Source: Marinobacter salexigens (lineage in GTDB: Bacteria; Pseudomonadota; Gammaproteobacteria; Pseudomonadales; Oleiphilaceae). Taken from it: a DNA stretch of 64,000 nt. Of the stretch, positions 39,453-47,814 are shown in pieces (position 1 is the stretch's first letter; every line of letters starts with the position of its first letter). Made by a program: the position numbers and the translations under genes. The notes beneath the pieces are model-generated. The model searched no databases, was not told the origin of the DNA, and saw nothing but the letters and a program-made list of their open reading frames with translations. The stretch lies in NCBI RefSeq assembly GCF_002806945.1, contig NZ_NIHC01000009.1, positions 48,519 through 112,518 on the forward strand. The letters run 5' to 3'.

Positions 39453-39671
39453 TCAATAATGCGGAGGCGGCGCCTCTTCCTCTTCCCGCTTGATGTTGGA
39501 TGAAGAAACATCCTTTAACTGGCTGTGGAGTAACCGCTTGGCATTCCAAAGTTCACGAATATCCATCTCCTGCTTTGCTACCTGCTCGCTCAGGGTATTA
39601 ATAATGTCGTCCTGAAAGGCAAGCCGCGTTTCAAGCTCGTCCAGTCTGGTTTGCAGGTCTTTGTCGCTCAT
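39453..39671 (-). CDS. slyX: SlyX family protein
   Basis: A 72-residue protein, LQTRLDELETRLAFQDDIIN onward, with an extended coiled-coil helix (residues 5-50) and the usual C-terminal PPHY ending. SlyX is conserved in proteobacteria, but its function is unknown. It is convergent with dapE and divergent from the cold shock domain gene. Confidence 0.92.
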   Translation of the reverse strand: MSDKDLQTRLDELETRLAFQDDIINTLSEQVAKQEMDIRELWNAKRLLHSQLKDVSSSNIKREEEEAPPPHY

Positions 39672-39860
39672 CGGGTATTAAAGCTCCGTCAGATGAATGA
39701 TTCATTTAGGTGGTTAAACAGGTTGGCCAAGGTGCTTTCGATAACTTTCCATCGCATTCAATACACCAGCTGCTTGGTACGCAATGGGCATAATCTGCTA
39801 TCATGCCGCTTTTGCCCGCCCGAGCTCCGGTTTTCCAGGAAGTCAGGCGGTATCCACTGG

Positions 39861-39895
39861 CCGGATGAGTAATTTTACCCGATATCCGGTTTTTT
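39861..39895 (+). terminator. Terminator-like hairpin upstream of the cold shock domain gene
   Basis: CCGGAT pairs with ATCCGG, with an inner GTAA/TTAC stem, and is followed by six T residues. It lies only about 40 bp before the gene start, so it would end a short upstream transcript or attenuate the gene. Confidence 0.5.
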
Positions 39896-39933
39896 ATCGT
39901 CAGCGTTAATGAATAATGGAGATTTTTCAGTCA

Positions 39934-40497
39934 ATGCGTAATCCAGCCAAAGCGATTCTTGTTGCTATTTTGATCGCTATTCCCGCCCCATTTATCCTAG
40001 GCTTTCTGCTGGTTTCTTTTACCCCGGAGCTGTTTCAAATTCTGTCGCAGTCCCAGAGCAATGAACTGGCAACAAACACGCCATTCGTTCTCGGCAGTGC
40101 CCAGGGTATCGCAGCCTACGTTATCAGCTTAATTGTATTTGGCATTGTCGGTTTTCTGGCAGTTGCCATTGCAGCCAAGCAGCCCGCCCGCAGCACGTCT
40201 CAGCGAGCCAGCTCTCCATCACGCAGCCAAGGCTCTAGCCAAAGCTATGCCGGTGATGATGCCGACTACGATGATGACAGCCCGGAAGGCGATGAAGAAG
40301 GCACTGTAAAGTGGTTCAACGTTAAGAAAGGGTTCGGCTTTATCGTCCGCGACAGCGGCGACGAAGTATTTGTTCACTTCCGTGCTATTCGTGGAAGTGG
40401 CCGCCGGGTTCTTCGCCAAGGCCAATTGGTTCGTTTCAGCGTTGTTGACGCTGACAAAGGCCTGCAAGCAGATAATGTTTCTATCCTGAGCGACTGA
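39934..40497 (+). CDS. Membrane-anchored cold shock domain protein
   Basis: A 187-residue protein with two N-terminal membrane segments (around residues 7-27 and 54-77), a Ser/Arg- and Asp/Glu-rich linker (residues 80-122), and a C-terminal cold shock domain. The domain has both RNA-binding motifs: KWFNVKKGFGFI (RNP1) and DEVFVHFRAI (RNP2). Cold shock domains bind single-stranded RNA or DNA; here the domain would face the cytoplasm from the inner membrane. The ATG at 39934 has GGAG 12 bases upstream; an ATG at 39916 is also possible. Confidence 0.9.
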   Translation: MRNPAKAILVAILIAIPAPFILGFLLVSFTPELFQILSQSQSNELATNTPFVLGSAQGIAAYVISLIVFGIVGFLAVAIAAKQPARSTSQRASSPSRSQGSSQSYAGDDADYDDDSPEGDEEGTVKWFNVKKGFGFIVRDSGDEVFVHFRAIRGSGRRVLRQGQLVRFSVVDADKGLQADNVSILSD

Positions 40498-40512
40498 AAC
40501 CTTAGCTGATAC

Positions 40513-40554
40513 AAAAAAGGCAGCCCATTTTTAGTCAGGGGCTGCCTTTTTTCG
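40513..40554 (+). terminator. Terminator after the cold shock domain gene
   Basis: AAAAAAGGCAGCCC pairs with GGGCTGCCTTTTTT around a loop of about 14 bases. A strong stem with A and T runs on both sides, so it may also serve the convergent minus-strand genes. Confidence 0.92.
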
Positions 40555-40583
40555 TTATGGGGCATCAATCAGTTCATGGCAAA

Positions 40584-40973
40584 TCAATTCCAGACAGCGA
40601 GCTGCTCTCCCCGATCATCCAGTCGCCACCATTTATCATCTCCTATCGCCTCACCTTCTTTCCACTCTCCCGGGCTGCAACGAACTTCTGACTCTAGTGC
40701 CCGCCAAGCACTGCGTGCGCATTCCAGGTCAGAATTCCAAGGTAACCGCTCACCCTCAATAAGCAGTGAGGTAAACCTCTTACCAAAAGCCTGAGGGTAG
40801 AGTGTTATTTTCAAGAAGCTATCGCTAAAAAAAGCGGTGCCTTTGATGACCGATGTAATATTACTGTCATCAAGTTCCAGCTGTTCAACGTGGCTTTCTA
40901 GCCAACGAGCAACAGCTCCTGCTTCCAAGTCACGAATGTAGATTTCCAGATCCTGCACTCGCAGATTCTCCAT
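40584..40973 (-). CDS. Uncharacterised 129-residue partner of the Clp_N ATPase
   Basis: I do not recognise this family. From the ATG at 40973 the protein starts MENLRVQDLEIYIRDLEAG and is acidic, with several Trp residues near the C-terminus (PGEWKEGE, DDKWWRLDDRGEQ) and no membrane segment or signal peptide. The gene overlaps the end of the upstream Clp_N ATPase gene by 44 bp in another frame, so the two are translationally linked and probably act together. The earlier in-frame start at 41057 would overlap even more and is unlikely. A cytoplasmic partner or adaptor role is inference. Confidence 0.7.
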   Translation of the reverse strand: MENLRVQDLEIYIRDLEAGAVARWLESHVEQLELDDSNITSVIKGTAFFSDSFLKITLYPQAFGKRFTSLLIEGERLPWNSDLECARSAWRALESEVRCSPGEWKEGEAIGDDKWWRLDDRGEQLAVWN

Positions 40974-42354
40974 GCTGCTGATCACAATGCTGCACATAGT
41001 GAACCGGCGCAGGCCGCGCTGCAAGCCAGCACTCCAGTTCGCGTCGTAAATCTTCAACCGTAAGCTGGTTCAGAGTGCCTGCAGCTTTGCGTTCATGCCA
41101 AGTTACTTCTGCAGCTGCGCGCAGCAAATCTATTTCTTCTAAAGACTGTTCTATCCCATCAAGCGGTTCTTGCCGTGCCATGGCAACAAGGCTCTGACGC
41201 CGGAGCGTGTCGACCTGCCCGGAAAGTGCCACTGACCCCACCGGGCCGCGCCGGGCAAACAATTCCAGCCGTGCTGCAGCCCGTTCGACCCACTGCAGCA
41301 TTCCACCCGGCGTACACACACAGCGGCTGTGCCGGGAAGAGGCGAACTGAATCGTGGATTGAGGCAGCAATATATTCCAGCGGCGTTCTATCGCAGCTTG
41401 ATGGGCAACCAGAATCGCCTTGCGCTGTAGCGGGCCAGGCAGCGGCGTATCATATATTTCCAGCGTTCGACCAAGCTGTTGCTCCAAGTTTCGGCAAGGC
41501 TGTACACAGCCACGAGGTATATCTGGCCCCAGTAGTAGCAAAGGCCCCTGCCATCGCTGAACAAGCTCTGATGCAAGACCCGAGGGGCGATCCATCAGCG
41601 CCAATAAATCAGCCGGCGTAACATTATCCAGTACCAAAACTGGCCAAGGCTTTTTGGCGCGTGCGGGAATAACCGCAAGTTCGCTGGCCATCACCTCCGT
41701 TTCACTGCGCAGATCCATCTCAACATAAGGTTGTGTAAGCGACGATAACAAGGTGCGTAGCCAAACTGATTTTCCCGCCCCACGCTCTCCCCTGACCCAC
41801 ACCACCACACCCGGTGTGACTGCAAGCGTGATGGCAACGTCTTCTGCAAGTTCAATCCAGGCCGTATCGGCCATTACTAATGGCGCTGCTTCTTCGTCCT
41901 CAATGCCCGGCCTTGCTGTTCGCGCTTCATCGGCAGCCAAATCACCCGATTCTGGCCACCGCGATACCAACTCAAGCACAGCCACATAGGCCTTCTCCTG
42001 CAGGCGCTCTGCATACTTTGCAAGCACCTCGAGAAGTTGCGGCCAATCGAGCCAGGCAGGCGCACCAAAGGTTTCTCGTGCCGTTGCCAACCAGTACATG
42101 AGCTGGGAAGAAAGCAGGCCTTCGCCGCCAACTTCAGTCACTATGGGTTGTTCACACTGAATAGTGCGGACCAGCTCGTCCATGTCCACGCCCGAGCCAC
42201 GCAGAAAGTGACTTGCCGAAGAGCTGGATTCCAAGAGTGCGAGCAAAAAGTCTTCGACCGTAATGACTACACCGCCACGACGATCAACATCTTCGCGAGC
42301 ATTCAGTAGTGCGGTCTGACATTGGGGGGCGAGGCATCCTTGCCAGTCTTCCAT
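40930..42354 (-). CDS. Clp_N-domain ATPase, ClpV/ClpB-like half protein
   Basis: A 474-residue protein. Residues about 5-140 look like a Clp N-domain (CQTALLNAREDVDRRGGVVITVEDFLLALLE). A single AAA module follows, with Walker A in WVRGERGAGKSVWL near residue 210, a Walker B-like WPVLVLDNVTP in which the usual Glu is Asn, and a lid segment ending LTVEDLRRELECWLAARP. That order equals the N-domain plus first AAA ring of ClpB/ClpV; the second ring is absent. Asn for Glu suggests weak hydrolysis. ATG 42354 has an AGGAG site. Its job is unknown; chaperone or scaffold are options. Confidence 0.72.
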   Translation of the reverse strand: MEDWQGCLAPQCQTALLNAREDVDRRGGVVITVEDFLLALLESSSSASHFLRGSGVDMDELVRTIQCEQPIVTEVGGEGLLSSQLMYWLATARETFGAPAWLDWPQLLEVLAKYAERLQEKAYVAVLELVSRWPESGDLAADEARTARPGIEDEEAAPLVMADTAWIELAEDVAITLAVTPGVVVWVRGERGAGKSVWLRTLLSSLTQPYVEMDLRSETEVMASELAVIPARAKKPWPVLVLDNVTPADLLALMDRPSGLASELVQRWQGPLLLLGPDIPRGCVQPCRNLEQQLGRTLEIYDTPLPGPLQRKAILVAHQAAIERRWNILLPQSTIQFASSRHSRCVCTPGGMLQWVERAAARLELFARRGPVGSVALSGQVDTLRRQSLVAMARQEPLDGIEQSLEEIDLLRAAAEVTWHERKAAGTLNQLTVEDLRRELECWLAARPAPVHYVQHCDQQHGESASAGSGNLHS

Positions 42355-42469
42355 CAAACTTCTCCTTGTTTTATCGCATCTTCCTGATGCTTAAGAATTC
42401 ATTTCACAACTGCCTAGTGATTCTATGAGGGTTTTAGCTTACCCGCAATTCCTGCAGGCAGCCCATCCC

Positions 42470-42910
42470 CTACCAGGAACCAGTATTTTCCATGCTGGCC
42501 CAAGGCTCTTTGGGCTCCAGAGGCTCGCCTTTTTGCAGCAACTCTATGGATATATTATCCGGCGTGCGAATAAACGCCATGTACCCATCCCGAGGTGGAC
42601 GGTTAATCGTAACGCCACCTGCCTGCAGCGACTCACAAAGCGCATAGATATCATCCACACGGTAAGCCAGATGGCCAAAGTTACGGCCACCTGTGTACTC
42701 TTCCGGGTCCCAATTATACGTTAACTCCAGCGTAGGCGCCTTCTGCTCTCGCGCTTGCGCTTCATCTTTGGCGGCTGCGAGAAACACAAGCGTAAAGCGG
42801 CCTTTCTCACTGCTTCTACGATCAATCTCAACCATGCCCAACAAGTCACAAAAAAAATGCAGGGATTTCTCAAGATCGCTTACGCGGATCATCGTATGTA
42901 GGTACTGCAT
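42470..42910 (-). CDS. gloA: Lactoylglutathione lyase (glyoxalase I)
   Basis: A 146-residue glyoxalase I of the VOC fold. [20 protein letters not shown] holds the first metal His (His5), LELTYNW the first Glu, [13 protein letters not shown] the second His and ISIELLQKG the last Glu. It isomerises the hemithioacetal of methylglyoxal and glutathione to S-lactoylglutathione. The ATG at 42910 has an AGGAG site and gives the family length; the longer frame to 43033 overlaps the next gene's start. A short C-terminal extension ends ASMENTGSW. Confidence 0.95.
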   Translation of the reverse strand: MQYLHTMIRVSDLEKSLHFFCDLLGMVEIDRRSSEKGRFTLVFLAAAKDEAQAREQKAPTLELTYNWDPEEYTGGRNFGHLAYRVDDIYALCESLQAGGVTINRPPRDGYMAFIRTPDNISIELLQKGEPLEPKEPWASMENTGSW

Positions 42911-43016
42911 ACTTGCTCCTTCGATATTCTTTTGCTTCAAGCAGTGAACCCCGGGAGTTTGCCAACCTAGGCTCACCGCATCTTTATTAACACACAGTTT
43001 ACGGTATTCTGGACGG

Positions 43017-43922
43017 ATGAATGCAAACCCCAAGTCGGAACTGACTAGCGTTTACCGAACACCAGCGATCAACCACCTCGCCTGGCTATGCCAGGCACCG
43101 CAACTGATGCATTCGCCCATCACTTTTGAACCGGCAGATTACCTGCCTTCAAATTATCCTGACCTGCTTAGACTGTGGGATGAACACCCTGAGACTGCAC
43201 CTCCGATACTGAGAGAACCACCACAGCGCAGGCTGGGATTCTATTTCGAACGACTGTATCAGGTTTTGCTGGAAGACATACTCGACTGGCCCATTCTGAT
43301 GAAGAACCAACAGATACAATCAGCCGGGAACACCATCGGAGAGCTGGATTTCGTGGTTCATAATCGTGCAGAAAAACGCATAGAACACCACGAAATCGCT
43401 ATCAAGTTCTATCTTGGCGTACCAGAGCCAAACGGAACGACCCTCTGGTACGGCCCCAATGCCAGAGACCGACTAGACATAAAAACAACCAGCCTACTCG
43501 AACAACAAAGCCGGCGCACATGGCTGCCGGAAACACTCGCAATGCTCTCCGAAGCCGGCATTACAGGCCCGCTTACACCACGGATTTTCATGCCGGGGTA
43601 TTTGTTCTATCCCGATGCGCCGCAGGCAATGATTCCCGATTACGTTCCCAATGCGCATCTGCGTGGGCGATGGCTGTATGTTTGCCACGCAAAAGCATTA
43701 GACACATCGCATTGGGTTGTACTCAATAAACCACACTGGATTGGCAACTGGTTTCAGGGTGAGAAGCCAGATGCCGAACATACTATGGATGCTCTGAGGC
43801 GCGTGGAAGACAGAACGGTTCCGCAGCTGTTTGGCGTATTGCGGGAAGATCCTCGGGGCGGCAATTGGCACGAGGTAGAGCGGGTGTTTGTGGTACCCGA
43901 GCGCTGGCCACTCGTTCGCTGA
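43017..43922 (+). CDS. DUF1853 family protein, nuclease-like
   Basis: A 301-residue protein matching my memory of DUF1853. Residues 73-135 contain [25 protein letters not shown] and [10 protein letters not shown]. These spaced acidic residues (Glu78, Asp111, Glu126) with Lys130 recall the PD-(D/E)xK nuclease core, though the last motif is not the exact ExK. The family function is unknown. It has no signal peptide or membrane segment and starts at an ATG 107 bp from the divergent gloA start. A cytoplasmic nucleic-acid role is inference only. Confidence 0.75.
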   Translation: MNANPKSELTSVYRTPAINHLAWLCQAPQLMHSPITFEPADYLPSNYPDLLRLWDEHPETAPPILREPPQRRLGFYFERLYQVLLEDILDWPILMKNQQIQSAGNTIGELDFVVHNRAEKRIEHHEIAIKFYLGVPEPNGTTLWYGPNARDRLDIKTTSLLEQQSRRTWLPETLAMLSEAGITGPLTPRIFMPGYLFYPDAPQAMIPDYVPNAHLRGRWLYVCHAKALDTSHWVVLNKPHWIGNWFQGEKPDAEHTMDALRRVEDRTVPQLFGVLREDPRGGNWHEVERVFVVPERWPLVR

Positions 43923-43955
43923 CCACAAATCCATATACGCCTTAACCAAAACCTT

Positions 43956-45032
43956 TCAGATCGGCCAAGCTCCAGCCGGTCGCTGTTTTCGGTATTCTTC
44001 CATGGAGATCTTGCCTAGCTGTGGCGTGAGCTTACAAACCCGGCTACCCCACGGGAACTGACTTTGCCGCTGATATACTTCCCGCCAGCCTTCTCCGTCT
44101 TTCCATGAGTCCAGATCAAGGTCGCGCCAGTAACGCGGGTTACGGTCGGTTTGTTTATCATATTCAGCAGTGACCGGATCCAGATGCCGGAAGGGTTCCA
44201 GCCTGGGTACATCGGGCAAGGGCTGGGATACATCCATATAGGTCTGGAGCACATCCCAGAGTGCCAGCACCTCAGACTTGCTGGATTCGATGGTGCTGAA
44301 AGCGGTGTTGTGGAACGTTTTTTGAGTATAACGATGCACAAAAATGAGCCGATAAAACACACCGCTTTGCTGGATCACACGATCCACGTAGGCATCGAAC
44401 TCCACGAACGGGGCCTCGAAATGCCGCCCTCCTCCCAGAGCCATGCGAACCTGGCCAGTGGTGCGGTTAAACTCGCTGCAGCCATCCTCCAAAGTTTTAT
44501 CCAGCTTTTCGTTGATGATTTTCTCAAAGGGTTTTAGAACGAAACCCATGCCGGTGCTCATAAGCCAGTTGGTGGTAACGGGAGTTACCCAGACTGCAAA
44601 TACAAACCAAGCAAACACAAAAACAATGATAAAAACCCCTACTACCAACGGGGGCAGCTCCGCTATCAGATCTATCTCAGCAGATGCCCAGATCATAAGA
44701 GCCGGGCCCCCAAGCCAAAGGGCAAGCACCCAAATCACTGGAATAATCAGTATCAAAAATTTGAGGCCCAATTTTTCATTCAGAAATCGAATCCTCTGGT
44801 GATCCCACCACCAATCTTTCGATTTAAATTCCGGGTCAGTCTTTTCATGATCCTGAAGCACTTCAGCGTCTTGAATTGTACCCAGATAGGGGATGATGCC
44901 CGCATAGCTGCCAACTGGCTGAAGCTCTTCGCCAATCCGCGTGCGTTCTTTTGGGGATTTCGGAAGAGGACTAATTTCCATGGGCCGAAATGGCTTATCC
45001 TTGATATTGGGCATCGATTTTAGCTCGCTCAT
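43956..45032 (-). CDS. DUF6708-like membrane protein C (T6SS cargo-associated)
   Basis: A 358-residue protein with a cytoplasmic N-terminus (PVGSYAGIIPY, DWWWDHQRIRFLN), two or three hydrophobic segments at about residues 90-165, and a conserved soluble C-terminal domain. That domain includes FVHRYTQKTF, PLPDVPRLEPFRHLDPVT, NPRYWRDLDL and the closing LTPQLGKISMEEYR. It is a clear paralog of the frameshifted gene at 45607-46675. From memory such proteins are annotated DUF6708 and lie beside T6SS effector genes. An immunity role against the membrane-active effector is plausible; none is proven. Confidence 0.75.
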   Translation of the reverse strand: MSELKSMPNIKDKPFRPMEISPLPKSPKERTRIGEELQPVGSYAGIIPYLGTIQDAEVLQDHEKTDPEFKSKDWWWDHQRIRFLNEKLGLKFLILIIPVIWVLALWLGGPALMIWASAEIDLIAELPPLVVGVFIIVFVFAWFVFAVWVTPVTTNWLMSTGMGFVLKPFEKIINEKLDKTLEDGCSEFNRTTGQVRMALGGGRHFEAPFVEFDAYVDRVIQQSGVFYRLIFVHRYTQKTFHNTAFSTIESSKSEVLALWDVLQTYMDVSQPLPDVPRLEPFRHLDPVTAEYDKQTDRNPRYWRDLDLDSWKDGEGWREVYQRQSQFPWGSRVCKLTPQLGKISMEEYRKQRPAGAWPI

Positions 45033-45098
45033 ACCGGTGTTTTTTCAAGATAGATCGCCTTGAGTAGCCGTCCGTTCCTAGAAGCGCTTCCATACCCA

Positions 45099-45446
45099 TT
45101 AACCAGAAGCGTCAGCACTCTGTAACTGAACAGCACCACCGCTCAGCGCTGAACTCATGATTGCAGAAATCAAAATGAATGGAATCGCCACGAAATAAGT
45201 AGGGAATCCGGCATCACCAAACATATTGATCAGCGCAACCACGCCAACCGTTGCCGCCCCAATTGTTAGTATTAAAACCGACACTTTTGCTTTTAACTCT
45301 GATTCGGCATCAACTTTAATCTTGACCAACACTCCACACTGGGAACACTCAACAGGCTCAGATTTCCCAAGCATTTCCATCTGATCTGCAGCAAGTTGAT
45401 TCCTACCATCGCAGGCTGTACATGTCGCTTCTACACAATCACTCAT
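45099..45446 (-). CDS. Small zinc-ribbon membrane protein
   Basis: A 115-residue protein not recognised as a named family. The N-terminal 40 residues form a zinc ribbon with two Cys pairs (CTAC...CSQC), followed by two hydrophobic segments at about residues 57-77 and 84-103. The start at 45446 has a GGAAGG site; an ATG at 45473 is possible but lacks one. It lies between two DUF6708-like genes on the same strand, in the T6SS cargo unit. It might be an accessory or immunity component; that is a guess from context. Confidence 0.65.
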   Translation of the reverse strand: MSDCVEATCTACDGRNQLAADQMEMLGKSEPVECSQCGVLVKIKVDAESELKAKVSVLILTIGAATVGVVALINMFGDAGFPTYFVAIPFILISAIMSSALSGGAVQLQSADASG

Positions 45447-45606
45447 TTTCACCTTCCCTGAAGTTGAGTTCATTTTTAATCTCTGTTTACTGTATTGATC
45501 CGCGTGTCGCCGCTGAGCTCCCTCTGTCTGGCAAGACCCTCAGGCTCACCGCTGGCCACGGTTAGTTCCCTGGCCGTAAGGTCAGGCCATTAGCGGGCTC
45601 CTTGTC

Positions 45607-46675
45607 TCAAATCGGCCAAGAGCCATCAGGGCGCTTCTGGCGATACTCTTCCATCGAGATTCTGCCCAGTTGGGGTGTCAGTTTGCACACCCGACTGTCC
45701 CACGGATACTCTCGTTGGCGTCTAAGCACTTCCAGGCCCTCACGGGTTTTCCATTCTTCCAGGTTCAAGTCACGCCAGTAGCGCGGGTTCTGTCCAATCT
45801 CTTCATCATATTCGCGAGTCACTGGATCCAGGTGGCGGAAAGGCTCCAGGCGAGGGACGTCCGGCAGAGGCTGAGACACGTCCATGTAGCGCTGGAGCAT
45901 GTCCCAGAGTGCCATCACTTCTTCTTTCACCGGTTCAACACGGCTCAAGGAAGTCTGGCTGAACTGCGCACCGGTGTAGCGATGCACGAACATCAGGCGG
46001 TAGAAGATACCCCCCGCTTCGATCACACGCTCTACATAGGCATCGAACTCTTCAAAGGGGGCCGTCAGTTTTTTGCCTCCTGATACAGCGAAGCTCACTT
46101 CGCCTGTTTCCCGACTGAAGTAGCTTTCACCCGTCTCCAGGCCACGGTCCAGAAGCTTGGCGAGGAGTTTGTCTAAGGGCCTTAGTAGAAGGACGAAACC
46201 GCCCATGACCCACGGGAGGGTTTTTGTGAGAATGTAGAAAGACCCAGCTATCCAGCCAGAACCTACTACAAGAAACCATAAAACCTTGAGAATACGCGGC
46301 ATCTCTACAAAATCGGCAAGGGTACAACGAATATACACCACCGCCACCTACTAAAACGGTTCCCCAAAGATAAGGAATTGTTAGTATAAAAGCCGAGAGA
46401 CCAAGAAACGCTTTCCCATTGAGAAAACGAATCTTTCGGTGACTCCACCACCAATCACCAGCGACAAATCCTTCTGGGTCGTTTTGGTCCTGATGCTGAA
46501 CGTCAGTAATATCAATACAGACTCGGTGATAGGGTTCGATGTCGGCATAGTCGCCAACGGGTTGAAGATCTTGGCCAGTGCGTTTACGCCTTACGGGGCT
46601 CTCGGGCAAAACAATTATATCTGTGCTGTCGTGTGCTGTACTGCTTGGCTGAGGAATTGCCTGAACGCTCTTCAT
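45607..46675 (-). pseudogene. Frameshifted DUF6708-like membrane protein B
   Basis: Two overlapping frames together restore one protein of about 355 residues paralogous to protein C. The 5' frame (46675 down to about 46340) gives RTGQDLQPVGDYADIEPYH and DWWWSHRKIRFLN, then leaves the family sequence after LVGGGG. The 3' frame (from about 46347 to 45607) resumes with a membrane segment, FVHRYTGAQF, PLPDVPRLEPFRHLDPVT and the closing LTPQLGRISMEEYR. A one-base indel in a GGTGGCGGTGGTG tract explains it. It may be a true mutation, programmed frameshifting or a sequencing error. Its start overlaps the stop of gene A by four bases. Confidence 0.8.
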
Positions 46676-47814
46676 GCGGTCAACGAAGCCTTGGCATCAA
46701 ACTCGTCACTGACCTGTGCAAATATTTCAAGCGTGTTTTTCCCTGGGTTGGCTTTTAGTAATTCTTGGACACGTGCGGTTTGACGCTTCAACTCATCACT
46801 GGGTTTGGTCCACTGATCGTCCGGTAGCGGTTCAGACCAACGCTGCATGGCCTCAGGCAACGCTTTGCGATTCATTTTCTGAATCTTTTTCACTTCCCAA
46901 TCCACCAGATGATACGGGAGCGTCCATAAGGTCGAGAAATGGTTGAGATACCACCCCAGGGTGTAAAGCCAACCAACCTCTCCGGCCCGACGACGCTGAT
47001 GCATTCGAGCTTTTGCGTTACGAAAAACGTGCACTCCCTCCCAGGGCGGATCATCCGGGTCTTGCAAGTCCAGAGGATCCTGAATTTCCTTCAGAGTATG
47101 GACGTCATATTCCATGTAAGCTCGCACCGCTTCCCAATTGCTGATGGCTTGTTGTAAACCGTAGGCCTGAAACTCCAGAGTGTATTTCTCGCCCGTATCC
47201 GGGTGGAGAAAACCCACGCCAAAGCCGCACTGGCGCTGCACACCGTACTCAGTCACACCTTGAGCCTCCGTTACCCAGGCAGCCAGCGACTCCCAGGGCA
47301 CAAAGATGGGCTCCCGCTGACCTTTGGGGAAAAAGCACACCTCGCGGCGCTGGCGGTTAAAACGGGTGGGGGTAAGGGTCCTGTATTTAAGGTGCTTCCG
47401 AAACCAAATCCCAAGGCCAAGTAAAAGAAAAAATATACCTGCCCAGAGGCCAATCCAGAAGCTGAGATCCATCACACCCCAAAAAGCATGAAGGGCATCG
47501 GGCAAACCGTTACCCACCGCATAGAATAGAAAAAAGGCAATCACCGGAAAAACAAACGCCGACAGTAAAAAACCGGCAAATGGCGTGCCGAGGGCCAATT
47601 GCCAGCCGAACACCGGTGGCCAACCCGCCCCAAAGTCCAAATAGCGGTCGTTGACCTCCCCCACAGCACGGCCATAGTCCGTTGGCGGCACGCCCGTGGG
47701 CATGGGCAACGGCGCCAGGAAAGTGAGCCGACCACTTGGGAAGGGCTCCACCTTGCCGGCGCGGGGTGGATTCATGATCTCGACTGTGTTTTTTTTGTGG
47801 GTATTGCTTATCAT
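46672..47814 (-). CDS. DUF6708-like membrane protein A (next to the effector)
   Basis: A 380-residue protein with two membrane segments (about residues 72-98 and 115-140) and a C-terminal soluble region. Blocks such as YRTLTPTRFNRQRREVCF, VPWESLAAWV and the YHLVDWEVKKIQKMNRKALPEAM segment resemble the same family as proteins B and C, but much more distantly. It is coupled to the effector gene by an ATGA overlap, the closest possible link, and to gene B by another. A cognate immunity protein is therefore the leading interpretation. ATG 47814 is used; an ATG at 47775 is also possible. Confidence 0.7.
   Translation of the reverse strand: MISNTHKKNTVEIMNPPRAGKVEPFPSGRLTFLAPLPMPTGVPPTDYGRAVGEVNDRYLDFGAGWPPVFGWQLALGTPFAGFLLSAFVFPVIAFFLFYAVGNGLPDALHAFWGVMDLSFWIGLWAGIFFLLLGLGIWFRKHLKYRTLTPTRFNRQRREVCFFPKGQREPIFVPWESLAAWVTEAQGVTEYGVQRQCGFGVGFLHPDTGEKYTLEFQAYGLQQAISNWEAVRAYMEYDVHTLKEIQDPLDLQDPDDPPWEGVHVFRNAKARMHQRRRAGEVGWLYTLGWYLNHFSTLWTLPYHLVDWEVKKIQKMNRKALPEAMQRWSEPLPDDQWTKPSDELKRQTARVQELLKANPGKNTLEIFAQVSDEFDAKASLTA

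Noticed and set aside
40930..42354. Full ClpV of a T6SS
   Set aside because: Only the N-domain and one AAA module are present, and no tss genes (sheath, baseplate, membrane complex) lie in the window, so it is not annotated as clpV.
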